From Streptomyces novaecaesareae (GTDB taxonomy: Bacteria; Actinomycetota; Actinomycetes; Streptomycetales; Streptomycetaceae): a stretch of DNA of 64,000 nt. A program made the translations under genes and the position numbers. The stretch is from contig NZ_JNWQ01000014.1 in assembly GCF_000716875.1 (NCBI RefSeq), positions 1 to 64,000 on the forward strand, given 5' to 3'. Below the pieces are notes generated by a model. It saw nothing but the letters and a program-made list of their open reading frames with translations. It was not told the DNA's origin and did no database searches. This document shows, one piece after another, positions 1 through 7,813 of the stretch (position 1 is its first letter; each line of letters starts with the position of its first letter).

Positions 1-52
1 CATACGAGATTTCTGCCTGTCTCGTGGGCTCGGAGATGTGTATAAGAGACAG
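1..52 (+). other. Illumina Nextera i7 adapter contamination
   Basis: The first 52 bases are library adapter, not genome. Positions 1-10 (CATACGAGAT) are the end of the P7 oligo. Positions 11-18 (TTCTGCCT) are an 8-base index that matches Nextera N703. Positions 19-33 are the i7-side linker GTCTCGTGGGCTCGG. Positions 34-52 are the 19-base Tn5 mosaic end AGATGTGTATAAGAGACAG. Reading frames that start here give the well-known contaminant peptides MCIRDR and MYKRQ and should not be annotated. Genomic sequence begins at about 53, so this is a contig end. Confidence 0.98.
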
Positions 53-85
53 GCCCCGGGCGGGAGGGGGAGGAGGGGGGAAGGT

Positions 86-1516
86 TCAGGTCAGGTACTG
101 GCAGGTGTCGCGGCGCAGGAAGGTGCCGTGGCCGGCCCGGCCGTGCCAGGTGCCGTCGTCGAGCACCACGGTGCCGCGGGAGAGCACCGTCCGGGCCCGG
201 CCGGTGAGTCGGCGGCCCTCGTACGCGGAGTAGTCCACGTTCATGTGGTGGGTCGCGGCGGAGACGGTCTGCACCGCGGTGGGGTCGTAGACGACGAGGT
301 CGGCGTCGGCGCCCGGAGCGAGGGTGCCCTTGCGCGGGTGCAGCCCGAACATCCGGGCGGGCGTGGTGCAGGCGATCTCGATCCAGCGCCGCCGGCTGAT
401 GTGCCCGTCCACGACGGCCTGGTGGAGCAGGTCCATCCGGTTCTCCACGCCCGGAAGGCCGTTGGGGATCTTCGAGAAGTCGCCGCGCCCGAGCTCCTTC
501 TGCCCGGTGAAGCAGAACGGGCAGTGGTCGGTGGAGACCACCTGGAGGTCGTTGGTGCGCAGCCCGCGCCAGAGCGCCTCCTGGTGCTCGCGCGGCCGCA
601 GCGGCGTGCTGCACACGTACTTGGCGCCCTCGAAGCCGTCGGCGCCCTCCTCGGCGAGGTTGTCGGTGGAGAGGAAGAGGTACTGCGGGCAGGTCTCGCC
701 GAAGACGTTGAGCCCGGCGTCGCGGGCCTGCGCGAGTTCGGCGAGGGCCGCGGCGGCGGAGACGTGCACGACGTAGAGCGGGCTGCCCGCCACCTGGGCG
801 AGCTTGATCGCCCGGTGGGTGGCCTCGGCCTCCAGCAGTTCGCGGCGGACCTCGCCGTGGTAGCGGGGGGCGGTCCTCCCCGCGGCGAGCGCCTGTTCGA
901 CCAGGACGTCGATGGCGATGCCGTTCTCGGCGTGCATCATGATCAGCCCGCCGTTGGCGGCGCCGCGCTGCATGGCGCGCAGGATGCGGCCGTCGTCGCT
1001 GTAGAAGACGCCGGGGTAGGCCATGAAGAGCTTGAAGGAGGTGGACTCGCCGGAGTCGACGAGCGCGTCCATCTCCTTGAGGACGCCGTCGTTGACGTCG
1101 GAGACGATGGTGTGGAAGGCGTAGTCGACGGCGCAGTTGCCGTCCGCCTTGGCGTGCCAGGCGTCCAGGCCCTCGCGCAGCGAGCCGCCGACGGGCTGGA
1201 CGGCGAAGTCGACGATGGTGGTGGTGCCGCCCCAGGCGGCGGCCCGGGTGCCGGTCTCGAAGGTGTCGGAGGCCGCGGTGCCGCCGAACGGCAGCTCCAT
1301 GTGGGTGTGGGCGTCGACGCCGCCCGGGATGACGTAGTGGCCGGTGGCGTCGATGACGGTGTCGGCGGTCCAGGCCTGGGCGGCGGAGCTGCCGGTGGCG
1401 GCGAGGGCGGCGATGCGCTCGCCCTCGATCAGGACGTCGGCGTGGAGTTCCTCGGTGGCCGTGATGACGAGGCCGCCGCGGACGATCGTGCGCTGCTGCG
1501 GGTCGCGGGTGGTCAT
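86..1516 (-). CDS. hydA: dihydropyrimidinase / D-hydantoinase
   Basis: This 476-residue cytoplasmic cyclic amidohydrolase opens dihydropyrimidine or hydantoin rings, the second step of reductive pyrimidine degradation. Visible binuclear-metal features are the HTH motif at residues 70-72 in GGVDAHTHME, the presumed carboxylated Lys162 in SFKLFMAYP, His195 in MMHAEN, and a late STDHCPF segment. Length is normal for the family. The ATG at 1516 is preceded by GAGGAG and lies 12 bases after the stop of the upstream amidohydrolase gene, so the two form one leftward operon; an in-frame extension to 1585 would overlap that gene and has no ribosome site. The 3' end is intact although it ends only 34 bases from adapter sequence. 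D-hydantoinase and dihydropyrimidinase specificities cannot be separated from sequence. Confidence 0.93.
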   Translation of the reverse strand: MTTRDPQQRTIVRGGLVITATEELHADVLIEGERIAALAATGSSAAQAWTADTVIDATGHYVIPGGVDAHTHMELPFGGTAASDTFETGTRAAAWGGTTTIVDFAVQPVGGSLREGLDAWHAKADGNCAVDYAFHTIVSDVNDGVLKEMDALVDSGESTSFKLFMAYPGVFYSDDGRILRAMQRGAANGGLIMMHAENGIAIDVLVEQALAAGRTAPRYHGEVRRELLEAEATHRAIKLAQVAGSPLYVVHVSAAAALAELAQARDAGLNVFGETCPQYLFLSTDNLAEEGADGFEGAKYVCSTPLRPREHQEALWRGLRTNDLQVVSTDHCPFCFTGQKELGRGDFSKIPNGLPGVENRMDLLHQAVVDGHISRRRWIEIACTTPARMFGLHPRKGTLAPGADADLVVYDPTAVQTVSAATHHMNVDYSAYEGRRLTGRARTVLSRGTVVLDDGTWHGRAGHGTFLRRDTCQYLT

Positions 1517-1527
1517 CGCGCTGCTCC

Positions 1528-2370
1528 TCAGGCCTCGGCGAGCGGTCCGTAGGCGTCGGGCCGGCGGTCGCGGTAGAACGCCCACTGCTGGCGGACCTGT
1601 TCGATCAGGCCGAGGTCGAGGTCCCGGACGACGAGTTCCTCCTCCTTGTCGGAGGCGACGTCGCCGACGAACTGGCCGCGCGGGTCCACGAAGTAGGAGG
1701 TGCCGTAGAAGTCGTTGTCGCCGTACTCCTCGGTGCCGACCCGGTTGATGGCGGCGACGAAGTACTCGTTGGCGACGGCGGCGGCGGGCTGTTCGAGCTG
1801 CCAGAGGTAGGCGGACAGGCCGCGGCTGGTGGCGGAGGGGTTGTAGACGATCTGCGCGCCGGCCAGGCCCAGGGCGCGCCAGCCCTCGGGGAAGTGGCGG
1901 TCGTAGCAGATGTAGACGCCGACCTTGCCGACGGCGGTGTCGAAGACGGGCCAGCCGAGGTTGCCGGGCTTGAAGTAGTACTTCTCCCAGAAGCCCTTGA
2001 CCTGCGGGATGTGGTGCTTGCGGTACTTGCCGAGGTAGCTGCCGTCGGCGTCGATGACGGCGGCGGTGTTGTAGTAGACGCCGGGCTGCTCCTCCTCGTA
2101 GACCGGGACGACGACGACCAGCCCGAGTTCGCGGGCGAGGTCCTGCATCCGGCGTACGGTCGGGCCGTCGGGGACGGCCTCGGCCCAGCGGTAGTGCTCG
2201 GGCTCCTGGACCTGACAGAAGTACGGGGAGTTGAAGACCTCCTGGAAGCCGATGATCTTCGCTCCCTGGGCGGCGGCCTCGCGGGCGTACCGCTCGTGGA
2301 GCGCGATCATGCTCTCCTGGTCGCCGGTCCAGCGGGTCTGGACGAGCGCGGCACGGACGATCTGCGACAT
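1528..2370 (-). CDS. nitrilase-superfamily amidohydrolase, beta-ureidopropionase-like
   Basis: This 280-residue carbon-nitrogen hydrolase probably cleaves N-carbamoyl-beta-alanine or a related N-carbamoyl compound made by the adjacent dihydropyrimidinase. The full Glu-Lys-Cys catalytic triad is visible: Glu44 in GFQEVFNSPYF, Lys118 in KYRKHHIPQ, and Cys155 in YICYDRHFPEG. The start is the ATG at 2370, with GGAGG eight bases upstream; the reading frame stays open further upstream but without a ribosome site. It is the first gene of a two-gene operon with hydA. An inverted repeat about 105 bases upstream (2474-2487) may be its operator. N-carbamoylputrescine amidase is the main alternative for the fold; context favours ureide hydrolysis. 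Confidence 0.88.
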   Translation of the reverse strand: MSQIVRAALVQTRWTGDQESMIALHERYAREAAAQGAKIIGFQEVFNSPYFCQVQEPEHYRWAEAVPDGPTVRRMQDLARELGLVVVVPVYEEEQPGVYYNTAAVIDADGSYLGKYRKHHIPQVKGFWEKYYFKPGNLGWPVFDTAVGKVGVYICYDRHFPEGWRALGLAGAQIVYNPSATSRGLSAYLWQLEQPAAAVANEYFVAAINRVGTEEYGDNDFYGTSYFVDPRGQFVGDVASDKEEELVVRDLDLGLIEQVRQQWAFYRDRRPDAYGPLAEA

Positions 2371-2472
2371 GGGAACCTCCGCAACTCCGCGGCCCGGCCG
2401 TGCGGTCGGGCCTGCGGTCTGAGGGTTGACGGGGCGGGTCTCACCAGCGGATCCGCTCGGGGATCCGCCGGG

Positions 2473-2501
2473 GTCTACGTGCGTAGAAGGCGATTTGTAG
2501 A
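2473..2501. promoter_or_regulatory. candidate operator of the pyrimidine-degradation operon
   Basis: TCTACG-TG-CGTAGA is a 14-base interrupted palindrome at 2474-2487. It overlaps a wider inverted pair, GTCTAC at 2473-2478 and GTAGAC at 2496-2501. It lies in the 335-base divergent space between the amidohydrolase start (2370) and the sulfur-operon leader peptide (2706), so it could control either side. The regulator is not encoded in the window. The rest of this intergenic space shows no gene. Confidence 0.45.
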
Positions 2502-2705
2502 CCGTAGGCCGGGCCTCGGTGGCCTGACAATACGTTGGCGGTAACGCGTCTGGGGCGATCTTGTTACGCGGACACGCGGACGGGCCCGGGTGGGATGAAA
2601 AGCTCATTTACCCCGTACGTGTCCTCCTTACTCATTGTCGACGGACCCCGACGGGCCGCCGAACCGGCTTGACTTCGTCCGGTTCGCTCGGGAAGGATCC
2701 GGCGC

Positions 2706-2783
2706 ATGGACTCCGGCACCACTCTGGTCTGCCGCCTGCACGTCGATCTGCGACGCCAGGCGAGTTCCATCTGTGCCTGTTGA
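2706..2783 (+). CDS. Cys-rich leader peptide of the cysteine dioxygenase operon
   Basis: This is a 25-codon ORF ending in SSICAC-stop, with an internal RLHVDLRR segment. Actinobacterial putative leader peptides upstream of sulfur genes share this pattern of an HVDL-R core and a C-terminal cysteine cluster. An AAGGA ribosome site lies eight bases before the ATG. Cysteines are at positions 9, 23 and 25, the last two just before the stop, where stalling on charged or uncharged Cys-tRNA would be felt. A perfect 13-base-pair hairpin follows about 100 bases downstream, before the cysteine dioxygenase start. I infer a ribosome-mediated attenuator sensing cysteine. The peptide itself is probably not functional after synthesis. 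Confidence 0.8.
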   Translation: MDSGTTLVCRLHVDLRRQASSICAC

Positions 2784-2882
2784 CCTTGCTCTCCCCCGCC
2801 GCTCCCACCCTGTGACGCCTGCCAGGGCCCGCGCCGCGCACCCGCAGTTCTGACCTCCCGCCCCAGCCCCGGCGCACCCGTG

Positions 2883-2914
2883 CGGGCACGGGCCGCCCCG
2901 TCGGCCCGTGCCCG
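2883..2914 (+). promoter_or_regulatory. candidate attenuator hairpin
   Basis: Arms 2883-2895 (CGGGCACGGGCCG) and 2902-2914 are perfectly complementary over 13 base pairs, with the six-base loop CCCCGT. The hairpin sits between the Cys leader peptide (stop at 2783) and the dioxygenase ribosome site (2964-2968). No U-run follows, so termination could be Rho-dependent, or the stem could act on translation. Confidence 0.6.
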
Positions 2915-2975
2915 TCCACCGCCGCCGACGCCGGGCACCCCTGCCGACGTTCCCGCCGCACCCGAGGACGCCTTG

Positions 2976-3500
2976 ATGAGCCCGAACACGAGCCTGGACC
3001 CCGTCACCGACACCCCGACGCCCGTCCCTTCCGCGCAGGAGCGCGCCCCGCTCACCCCCAGCACCCTGCGGAGCATCATCCGCGAGCTGGCCGAGCAGCC
3101 CGACCGGTGGATCCACCACGTCCGCCTCTCCACCGAGGAGCGCTGGTACCGGCGGCTGGTGGCCGAGGACGATCACGAGGTGTGGCTGATCAGCTGGCTG
3201 CCCGGGCAGTCCACCGGCTTCCACGACCACGGCGGCTCGCGCGGCGCGTTCGCCGTCGCCCTCGGCGAGTTGGAGGAGCTGTCCCTCGGCGGCCCCGAGC
3301 AGGGTCTGCTGATCCGCCGGCTCCAGGCCGGCACCGCCCGGGCCTTCGGCCCCGAGTACGTGCACGACGTGCGGAACACCGCTTCCGGCCCCGCCGTCAC
3401 CCTGCACGCCTACTCGCCGCCGCTGGACTCGATGGCACATTACGACCTACGGGCCGAAGGGCTCGTCCGCACCTCGGAGGAAGGACCGGAGCAGTGGTGA
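2976..3500 (+). CDS. cysteine dioxygenase
   Basis: This 174-residue cupin protein of the type I cysteine dioxygenase family oxidises L-cysteine to cysteine sulfinate with O2 and iron. The three iron-ligand histidines are His83 and His85 in the GFHDHGGSRGAF motif and His130 in EYVHDVRN. The ATG at 2976 has GAGGA seven bases upstream; an in-frame GTG at 2880 would fall inside the preceding hairpin. The downstream rhodanese start overlaps its stop, so the two are translationally coupled. With the Cys-rich leader peptide upstream, the operon looks like a cysteine-overflow response. Confidence 0.92.
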   Translation: MSPNTSLDPVTDTPTPVPSAQERAPLTPSTLRSIIRELAEQPDRWIHHVRLSTEERWYRRLVAEDDHEVWLISWLPGQSTGFHDHGGSRGAFAVALGELEELSLGGPEQGLLIRRLQAGTARAFGPEYVHDVRNTASGPAVTLHAYSPPLDSMAHYDLRAEGLVRTSEEGPEQW

Positions 3501-3880
3501 CGACGATCGACGACCTGGTGGAGCGGGCCCGCGAGGGCGTCCACCGCCCACGCGCCCGCGAGGCGTACCAGGCCCAGCTGGACGGCGCGTTGCTGGTGGA
3601 CATCCGCCCGGCGGCGCAGCGGGCGGCCGAGGGAGAGATCCCGGGCACGCTGATCATCGAGCGCAACGTGCTGGAGTGGCGGCTCGACCCGACGGGCAGC
3701 CACCGGATCCCCGAAGCCTCGGGCTACGACATCGAGGTGATCGTGGTCTGCTCCGAGGGCTACGCCTCCAGCCTGGCCGCCGCCTCGCTCCGGGAGCTGG
3801 GCCTGCACCGGGCGACCGACCTGGACGGCGGGTTCGTCGGCTGGGCGGCCGCCGGACTGCCGACCCGTCAGGGCGGCTGA
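3494..3880 (+). CDS. rhodanese-like sulfurtransferase
   Basis: This small cytoplasmic single-domain rhodanese has about 128 residues. Family features are LLVDIRPAAQR near residue 34, an acidic RNVLEWRLDP segment, and the active-site loop VVCSEGYASS with the persulfide Cys86. The loop lacks the Arg usual in CxxGxRS rhodaneses, so the substrate may differ from thiosulfate. Tandem GTG codons at 3494 and 3497 both follow GGAGGAAGGA; the frame overlaps the dioxygenase stop by 4-7 bases. It probably handles sulfane sulfur produced alongside cysteine oxidation. Confidence 0.88.
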   Translation: MVTTIDDLVERAREGVHRPRAREAYQAQLDGALLVDIRPAAQRAAEGEIPGTLIIERNVLEWRLDPTGSHRIPEASGYDIEVIVVCSEGYASSLAAASLRELGLHRATDLDGGFVGWAAAGLPTRQGG

Positions 3881-3899
3881 GCACCCGGGCCGCACCGCC

Positions 3900-3958
3900 G
3901 AGCACGGGACTGAGCCGCTGAGCACGGGACTGAGCCGCTGAGCACCGGGCTGAGTCGC
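3900..3958. repeat. 20-base tandem repeat, three units
   Basis: Three consecutive 20-base units of the type GAGCACGGGACTGAGCCGCT follow the rhodanese stop. The first two are identical and the third has diverged. The unit lies between the sulfur operon and the ABC transporter operon and encodes nothing visible. It could be slippage-prone or part of a terminator region. Confidence 0.8.
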
Positions 3959-4150
3959 GTGCCGGACGGTAAATCAGGGACAGGAGATGATGCAGGTCAT
4001 AGTCTGATCAGAGTTTCCGCCGGTCCAAAGCTGGGCAGCCACGCGGGCGGAAGTACGCCCGGGCGCTTGAAACCGCCGCCACCGAACGACCCGACCGAAC
4101 GACCGACACAGGCGCCGCCTCCCCGGGGCGCCCTGACGAGGAAACACCCC

Positions 4151-5293
4151 GTGATCAGATTCGAGGGCGCCGGAAAGCGCCACCCCGACGGGACCGTCGC
4201 CGTCGAGGGCCTGGACCTTGAGGTCCCGACCGGTCGGATAACCGTCCTGGTCGGACCGTCCGGCTGCGGCAAGACCACCCTGCTGCGCATGGTCAACCGG
4301 ATGGTCGAGCCCACCTCGGGCCGAGTACTGCTGGACGGCACGGACGTCGCGAAGCTGGAGCCCGCCAAGCTGCGGCGCGGCATCGGCTACGTCATCCAGC
4401 AGGCCGGACTCTTTCCGCACCGCAAGGTGATCGACAACATCGCCACCGTCCCCTACCTGCTCGGCTGGGACCGCAAGAAGGCCCGCGCCCGGGCCGCCGA
4501 ACTGCTCGAACTCGTCGGGCTCGCGCCCGAGACCGCCAAGCGGTACCCGTTCCAGCTGTCCGGCGGCCAGCAGCAGCGCGTCGGCGTGGCGCGCGCCCTG
4601 GCCGCCGACCCGCCGGTGCTGCTGATGGACGAGCCGTTCAGCGCCGTCGACCCGGTGGTGCGTGCCGGGCTCCAGGAGGAACTGCTGCGGCTGCAGTCCG
4701 AGCTGCACAAGACGGTGCTGTTCGTCACCCACGACATCGAGGAGGCCGTCCGACTCGGCGACCAGGTGGTGGTACTGCGCGAGCACGGCCGGATCGCCCA
4801 GCTCGCCGACCCGCACACGCTGCTCACCACCCCCGCCGACGACGGCGTGGCCGCCTTCCTCGGCCGCGACCGGGGCCTGCGCGGCCTCGGCCTGCGCCCC
4901 GCGCGGGCCGTCGAGCTGCGCCCGGTGAGCGACGGACTCACGTACGGGGGCTGGGAGTTGGCCCTGGACGACGAGCGCCGACCGATCGGCTGGATCGACC
5001 GCGACGCCGTCACCGCCGAGCTGCACGCCGCCGCCGGCTTCCGGCCGGACACCGACACCCTGCGCACCGCGCTGGACGCCGCCGTCCTCTCCGCCTCCGG
5101 GGTGGCGGTCGCGCTGGACGCCGACGGCCGGGCCACCGGCACCGCGAGCCGCGAGGCCGTCCTGGCCGCGCTGCGGCCCGAGGCCGACCGGACGGGCGGC
5201 GCAGCGGACTCAGACGTAGCGGACTCGGGCGAGGCAGACAGCGCCGACGAGCCGGACCGGGCTAGCCAGGCGGACGGGGCCGACGGTGGATGA
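4151..5293 (+). CDS. osmoprotectant ABC transporter, ATP-binding subunit
   Basis: This 380-residue ABC ATPase of the OpuCA/ProV (quaternary amine uptake) family energises import by the two permeases encoded next. Walker A is GPSGCGKTT at about residues 35-43, the signature is LSGGQQQRVG, Walker B is VLLMDEP, and the H-loop lies in FVTHDIEEA. The region after about residue 240 is weakly CBS-like and ends in an Ala/Asp/Ser-rich acidic tail. The GTG at 4151 follows GAGGAAA; the frame is open upstream to 3959 but has no family similarity there. The stop overlaps the next gene by eight bases. Substrate (glycine betaine, choline or carnitine) is not determinable here. Confidence 0.9.
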   Translation: MIRFEGAGKRHPDGTVAVEGLDLEVPTGRITVLVGPSGCGKTTLLRMVNRMVEPTSGRVLLDGTDVAKLEPAKLRRGIGYVIQQAGLFPHRKVIDNIATVPYLLGWDRKKARARAAELLELVGLAPETAKRYPFQLSGGQQQRVGVARALAADPPVLLMDEPFSAVDPVVRAGLQEELLRLQSELHKTVLFVTHDIEEAVRLGDQVVVLREHGRIAQLADPHTLLTTPADDGVAAFLGRDRGLRGLGLRPARAVELRPVSDGLTYGGWELALDDERRPIGWIDRDAVTAELHAAAGFRPDTDTLRTALDAAVLSASGVAVALDADGRATGTASREAVLAALRPEADRTGGAADSDVADSGEADSADEPDRASQADGADGG

Positions 5294-5954
5294 TGAACCG
5301 ATCGTCCGCTGGTACTGGATTGGCGACCACCTCGGCTACCTCGGCCACCTGCTCGCCGACCACGCCGTGATCGCCCTCGTCCCCGTGCTCATCGGACTGC
5401 TGCTGGCGATCCCGCTCGGCCTGGCCTGCGCCCGCTTCCCCCGGCTCTACCAGCCGCTGTCCGCCGTCTTCAACATCGTCTACGCGCTGCCCTCGCTGGC
5501 CGTGTTCGTGGTGCTGATCCCGTACACCGGGCTCGCCACCCAGGCGACCGTCATGATCCCGCTCACCTTCTACGCCCTCGCCGTCCTGCTGCCGACCACC
5601 GTGGACGGGCTGCGCGCCGTCCCGGAGTCCGTCCGGCAGGCCGCCACGGCGATGGGGTACGGGCCGTGGCACCGGTTGACCTCGGTCGAACTGCCCGCCG
5701 CCGTCCCGTACCTGATCGCCGGCCTGCGGGTCGCCGCGGTGTCCAGCATCTCGCTGGCCAGCGTCGGCGCGCTGGTGGGGCGCGGGGGGCTCGGCTACCT
5801 GTTCATCGACGGCTTCCAACGCACCTTCCCGACCCCGATCGTGGCCGGCATCGCACTGATCGCCGTCCTCGCGCTGGCCGTCGACCTGGTGCTGGTGGCC
5901 GCCCGGCGGCTGCTCGCGCCGTGGGCCGTCCGGGAGAAGGGGGCGGGCTCGTGA
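5286..5954 (+). CDS. osmoprotectant ABC transporter permease 1
   Basis: This 222-residue inner-membrane permease of the OpuCB/ProW type has five to six hydrophobic segments. It has the cytoplasmic coupling loop typical of binding-protein-dependent permeases: AVPESVRQAATAMGYGPWHR, then VELPAAVPYLIAGLR and a conserved GLGYLFIDG near the end. Start is a GTG overlapping the ATPase stop, indicating coupled translation. The second permease starts within its stop codon. Having two unfused permeases matches the opuC/opuB arrangement rather than opuA. Confidence 0.9.
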   Translation: MDDEPIVRWYWIGDHLGYLGHLLADHAVIALVPVLIGLLLAIPLGLACARFPRLYQPLSAVFNIVYALPSLAVFVVLIPYTGLATQATVMIPLTFYALAVLLPTTVDGLRAVPESVRQAATAMGYGPWHRLTSVELPAAVPYLIAGLRVAAVSSISLASVGALVGRGGLGYLFIDGFQRTFPTPIVAGIALIAVLALAVDLVLVAARRLLAPWAVREKGAGS

Positions 5955-6628
5955 ACTGGCTGAACTGGCTGAGCGACTTCTTCACCGCCCCGGACCACCG
6001 CAGCGGCCCGGACTCGATCCTGCACCGGGTCTCCGAGCACCTGCTGCTCTCCGGCGAGGCCCTGCTGTACGCGGCGCTGCTCGCCGTCCCGCTCGGGCTG
6101 CTGATCGGCTACACCGGGCGCGGCGTCACCGTGGTGACCGCGTTCGCCGGCGCCGCCCGCGCCCTGCCCACCCTCGGCCTGGTGACCTTGGCGGTGCTGC
6201 TCGCCGGGGTCGGCGACACCGCCGTCCTGGTCCCGCTGGTCGCACTCGCCGCGCCACCACTGCTGGTGGCCGCCGTCGAGGGGGTGCGCGGCACCGACCC
6301 GGACGTCCGGGACGCCGCGCGCGGCATCGGGCTGACCCACCCGCAGGTGCTGCGGCAGGTCTGCCTGCCCTCGGCCGCGCCGACCCTGCTGGCGGGCTTC
6401 CGCACCGCGACCGTCCAGGTGATCGCGACCGCCACGGTGGCCGCCTACGTCGGGCTGGGCGGGCTCGGCCGCTACGTCATCGACGGGCTGGCGACCCGCA
6501 AGTACGCCGTGACGGTGGGCGGTGCGCTGCTGGTGGTGCTGCTCGCCGTCGCCGCCCAGCTGTTCTTCGCCCTGCTCGCCCGGTTCGCGCTCCCGCCCGG
6601 GATGCGCGCCCAGCGCCGGGCCCGCTGA
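5951..6628 (+). CDS. osmoprotectant ABC transporter permease 2
   Basis: This 225-residue integral membrane partner of permease 1 is of the OpuCD type. It shows the same coupling-loop pattern (DVRDAARGIGLTHPQVLRQV) and the GLGGLGRYVIDGLATR segment near the C-terminus. Its GTG start overlaps the previous stop as GTGA. It is followed 39 bases later by the substrate-binding lipoprotein, completing a four-gene import operon. Confidence 0.9.
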   Translation: MNWLNWLSDFFTAPDHRSGPDSILHRVSEHLLLSGEALLYAALLAVPLGLLIGYTGRGVTVVTAFAGAARALPTLGLVTLAVLLAGVGDTAVLVPLVALAAPPLLVAAVEGVRGTDPDVRDAARGIGLTHPQVLRQVCLPSAAPTLLAGFRTATVQVIATATVAAYVGLGGLGRYVIDGLATRKYAVTVGGALLVVLLAVAAQLFFALLARFALPPGMRAQRRAR

Positions 6629-6667
6629 ACCTCCTCTCCCATCCTCCTCGGAAGGACATATCTCACC

Positions 6668-7642
6668 ATGTCGACAATGAAGCGAAGCCGGCGCGCGGTC
6701 GTCCTCGGCACGCTCGCCGTGCTCGCCCTCGGCGCCACCGCCTGCGGCTCCTCCGGCGGCGACCCGCTCGCCGGGGGTTCGAGCGCCTCCGCCTCCGCGT
6801 CATCCAGCGGTTCCGGCGGCTCGGGCGGCTCGGGCGGCTCGGGCGGCGGCTCCGGCTCGACGGTGGTCATCGGCTCCGCGAACTTCCCGGAGAACGTGCT
6901 GCTCGGCTCGATCTACTCGCAGGCGCTCAAGGCCAAGGGCGTCAAGGTCGAGGAGAAGTTCAACATCGGCAGCCGCGAGGTGCTCTACGGGCAGCTGCAG
7001 AGCGGCAACCTGACCGTCCTGCCCGAGTACAACGGCGCGCTGCTCGCCTACCTGGACCCGAAGACCACCGCCGTCACCACGCAGGACGTGAACGCGGCGC
7101 TCGCCAAGACGCTGCCCGCCACCCTGGGGATCCTCGACTCCTCCCCCGCCGAGGACAAGGACTCGCTCAGCGTCACCCAGGAGACCGCCGACAAGTACAA
7201 CCTCAAGAGCATCTCCGACCTGGCCGCCAAGGCCGGCGAGTTCACCATCGGCGGCCCGCCGGAGTTCAAGTCCCGGCGCGAGCCGCAGTTCAAGGACGTC
7301 TACGGGCTGACCTTCAAGGAGTGGAAGCCCACCGCCGACACCACCGCGAACGCGCTCAAGGACGGCAGCATCCAGGTCGGCAACGTGTTCACCACCGACC
7401 CCAAGATCGTCCAGTACAAGCTCGTCCCGCTGAGCGACCCGAAGAACGTCTTCGGCGCGCAGAACGTCACCCCGCTGGTCAACAAGGCGGGCGTGGACGC
7501 CACGGCGACGGCGGCGCTCAACGCGGTGTCGGCCAAGCTCGACACCGCGGGGCTGACGGCGCTGATGAAGCGCGTCGCGGTGGACAAGGAGGATCCGTCG
7601 GCGGTGGCCAAGGACTGGCTGAAGTCCAACAGCCTGGGCTGA
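6668..7642 (+). CDS. osmoprotectant substrate-binding lipoprotein
   Basis: This 324-residue exported lipoprotein of the OpuAC/OpuCC (ProX) family captures the quaternary amine outside the membrane. The signal peptide has a lipobox LGATAC with Cys at about residue 26. A Ser/Gly linker (about residues 29-59) precedes the binding domain, which begins VVIGSANFPENVLLG. Family segments such as SREVLYGQLQSGNL, LPEYNGALL and GNVFTTDPKI are clear. The ribosome site GGAAGGA precedes the ATG. The gene ends the operon; a GC-rich hairpin at 7690-7723 follows. Confidence 0.92.
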   Translation: MSTMKRSRRAVVLGTLAVLALGATACGSSGGDPLAGGSSASASASSSGSGGSGGSGGSGGGSGSTVVIGSANFPENVLLGSIYSQALKAKGVKVEEKFNIGSREVLYGQLQSGNLTVLPEYNGALLAYLDPKTTAVTTQDVNAALAKTLPATLGILDSSPAEDKDSLSVTQETADKYNLKSISDLAAKAGEFTIGGPPEFKSRREPQFKDVYGLTFKEWKPTADTTANALKDGSIQVGNVFTTDPKIVQYKLVPLSDPKNVFGAQNVTPLVNKAGVDATATAALNAVSAKLDTAGLTALMKRVAVDKEDPSAVAKDWLKSNSLG

Positions 7643-7689
7643 CGACCGGCTCGTACGGGCGTCACGGCTGACGGTCGGCACACGGCGCG

Positions 7690-7725
7690 CGGCGGCCCGG
7701 GAAGGCATCTCCCCGGGCCGCCGTT
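7690..7725 (+). terminator. terminator of the osmoprotectant operon
   Basis: The perfect 12-base-pair stem CGGCGGCCCGGG / CCCGGGCCGCCG (7690-7701 with 7712-7723) has a 10-base loop and is followed by TT. It lies 47 bases after the binding-protein stop. Confidence 0.75.
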
Positions 7726-7813
7726 CGCCGCATCCGAGGCCTGTCCGCACGGGCCCGGCCGCTCTCCCGAGGGACCTTCCCTTCTGCGCCGCGAACATGA
7801 CAGTGTGGGCGCC

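Noticed and set aside
24..1552. Rightward frames beginning in the adapter (peptides starting MGSEMCIRDR and MYKRQ)
   Set aside because: They start in adapter sequence and run antisense to the clear dihydropyrimidinase gene.
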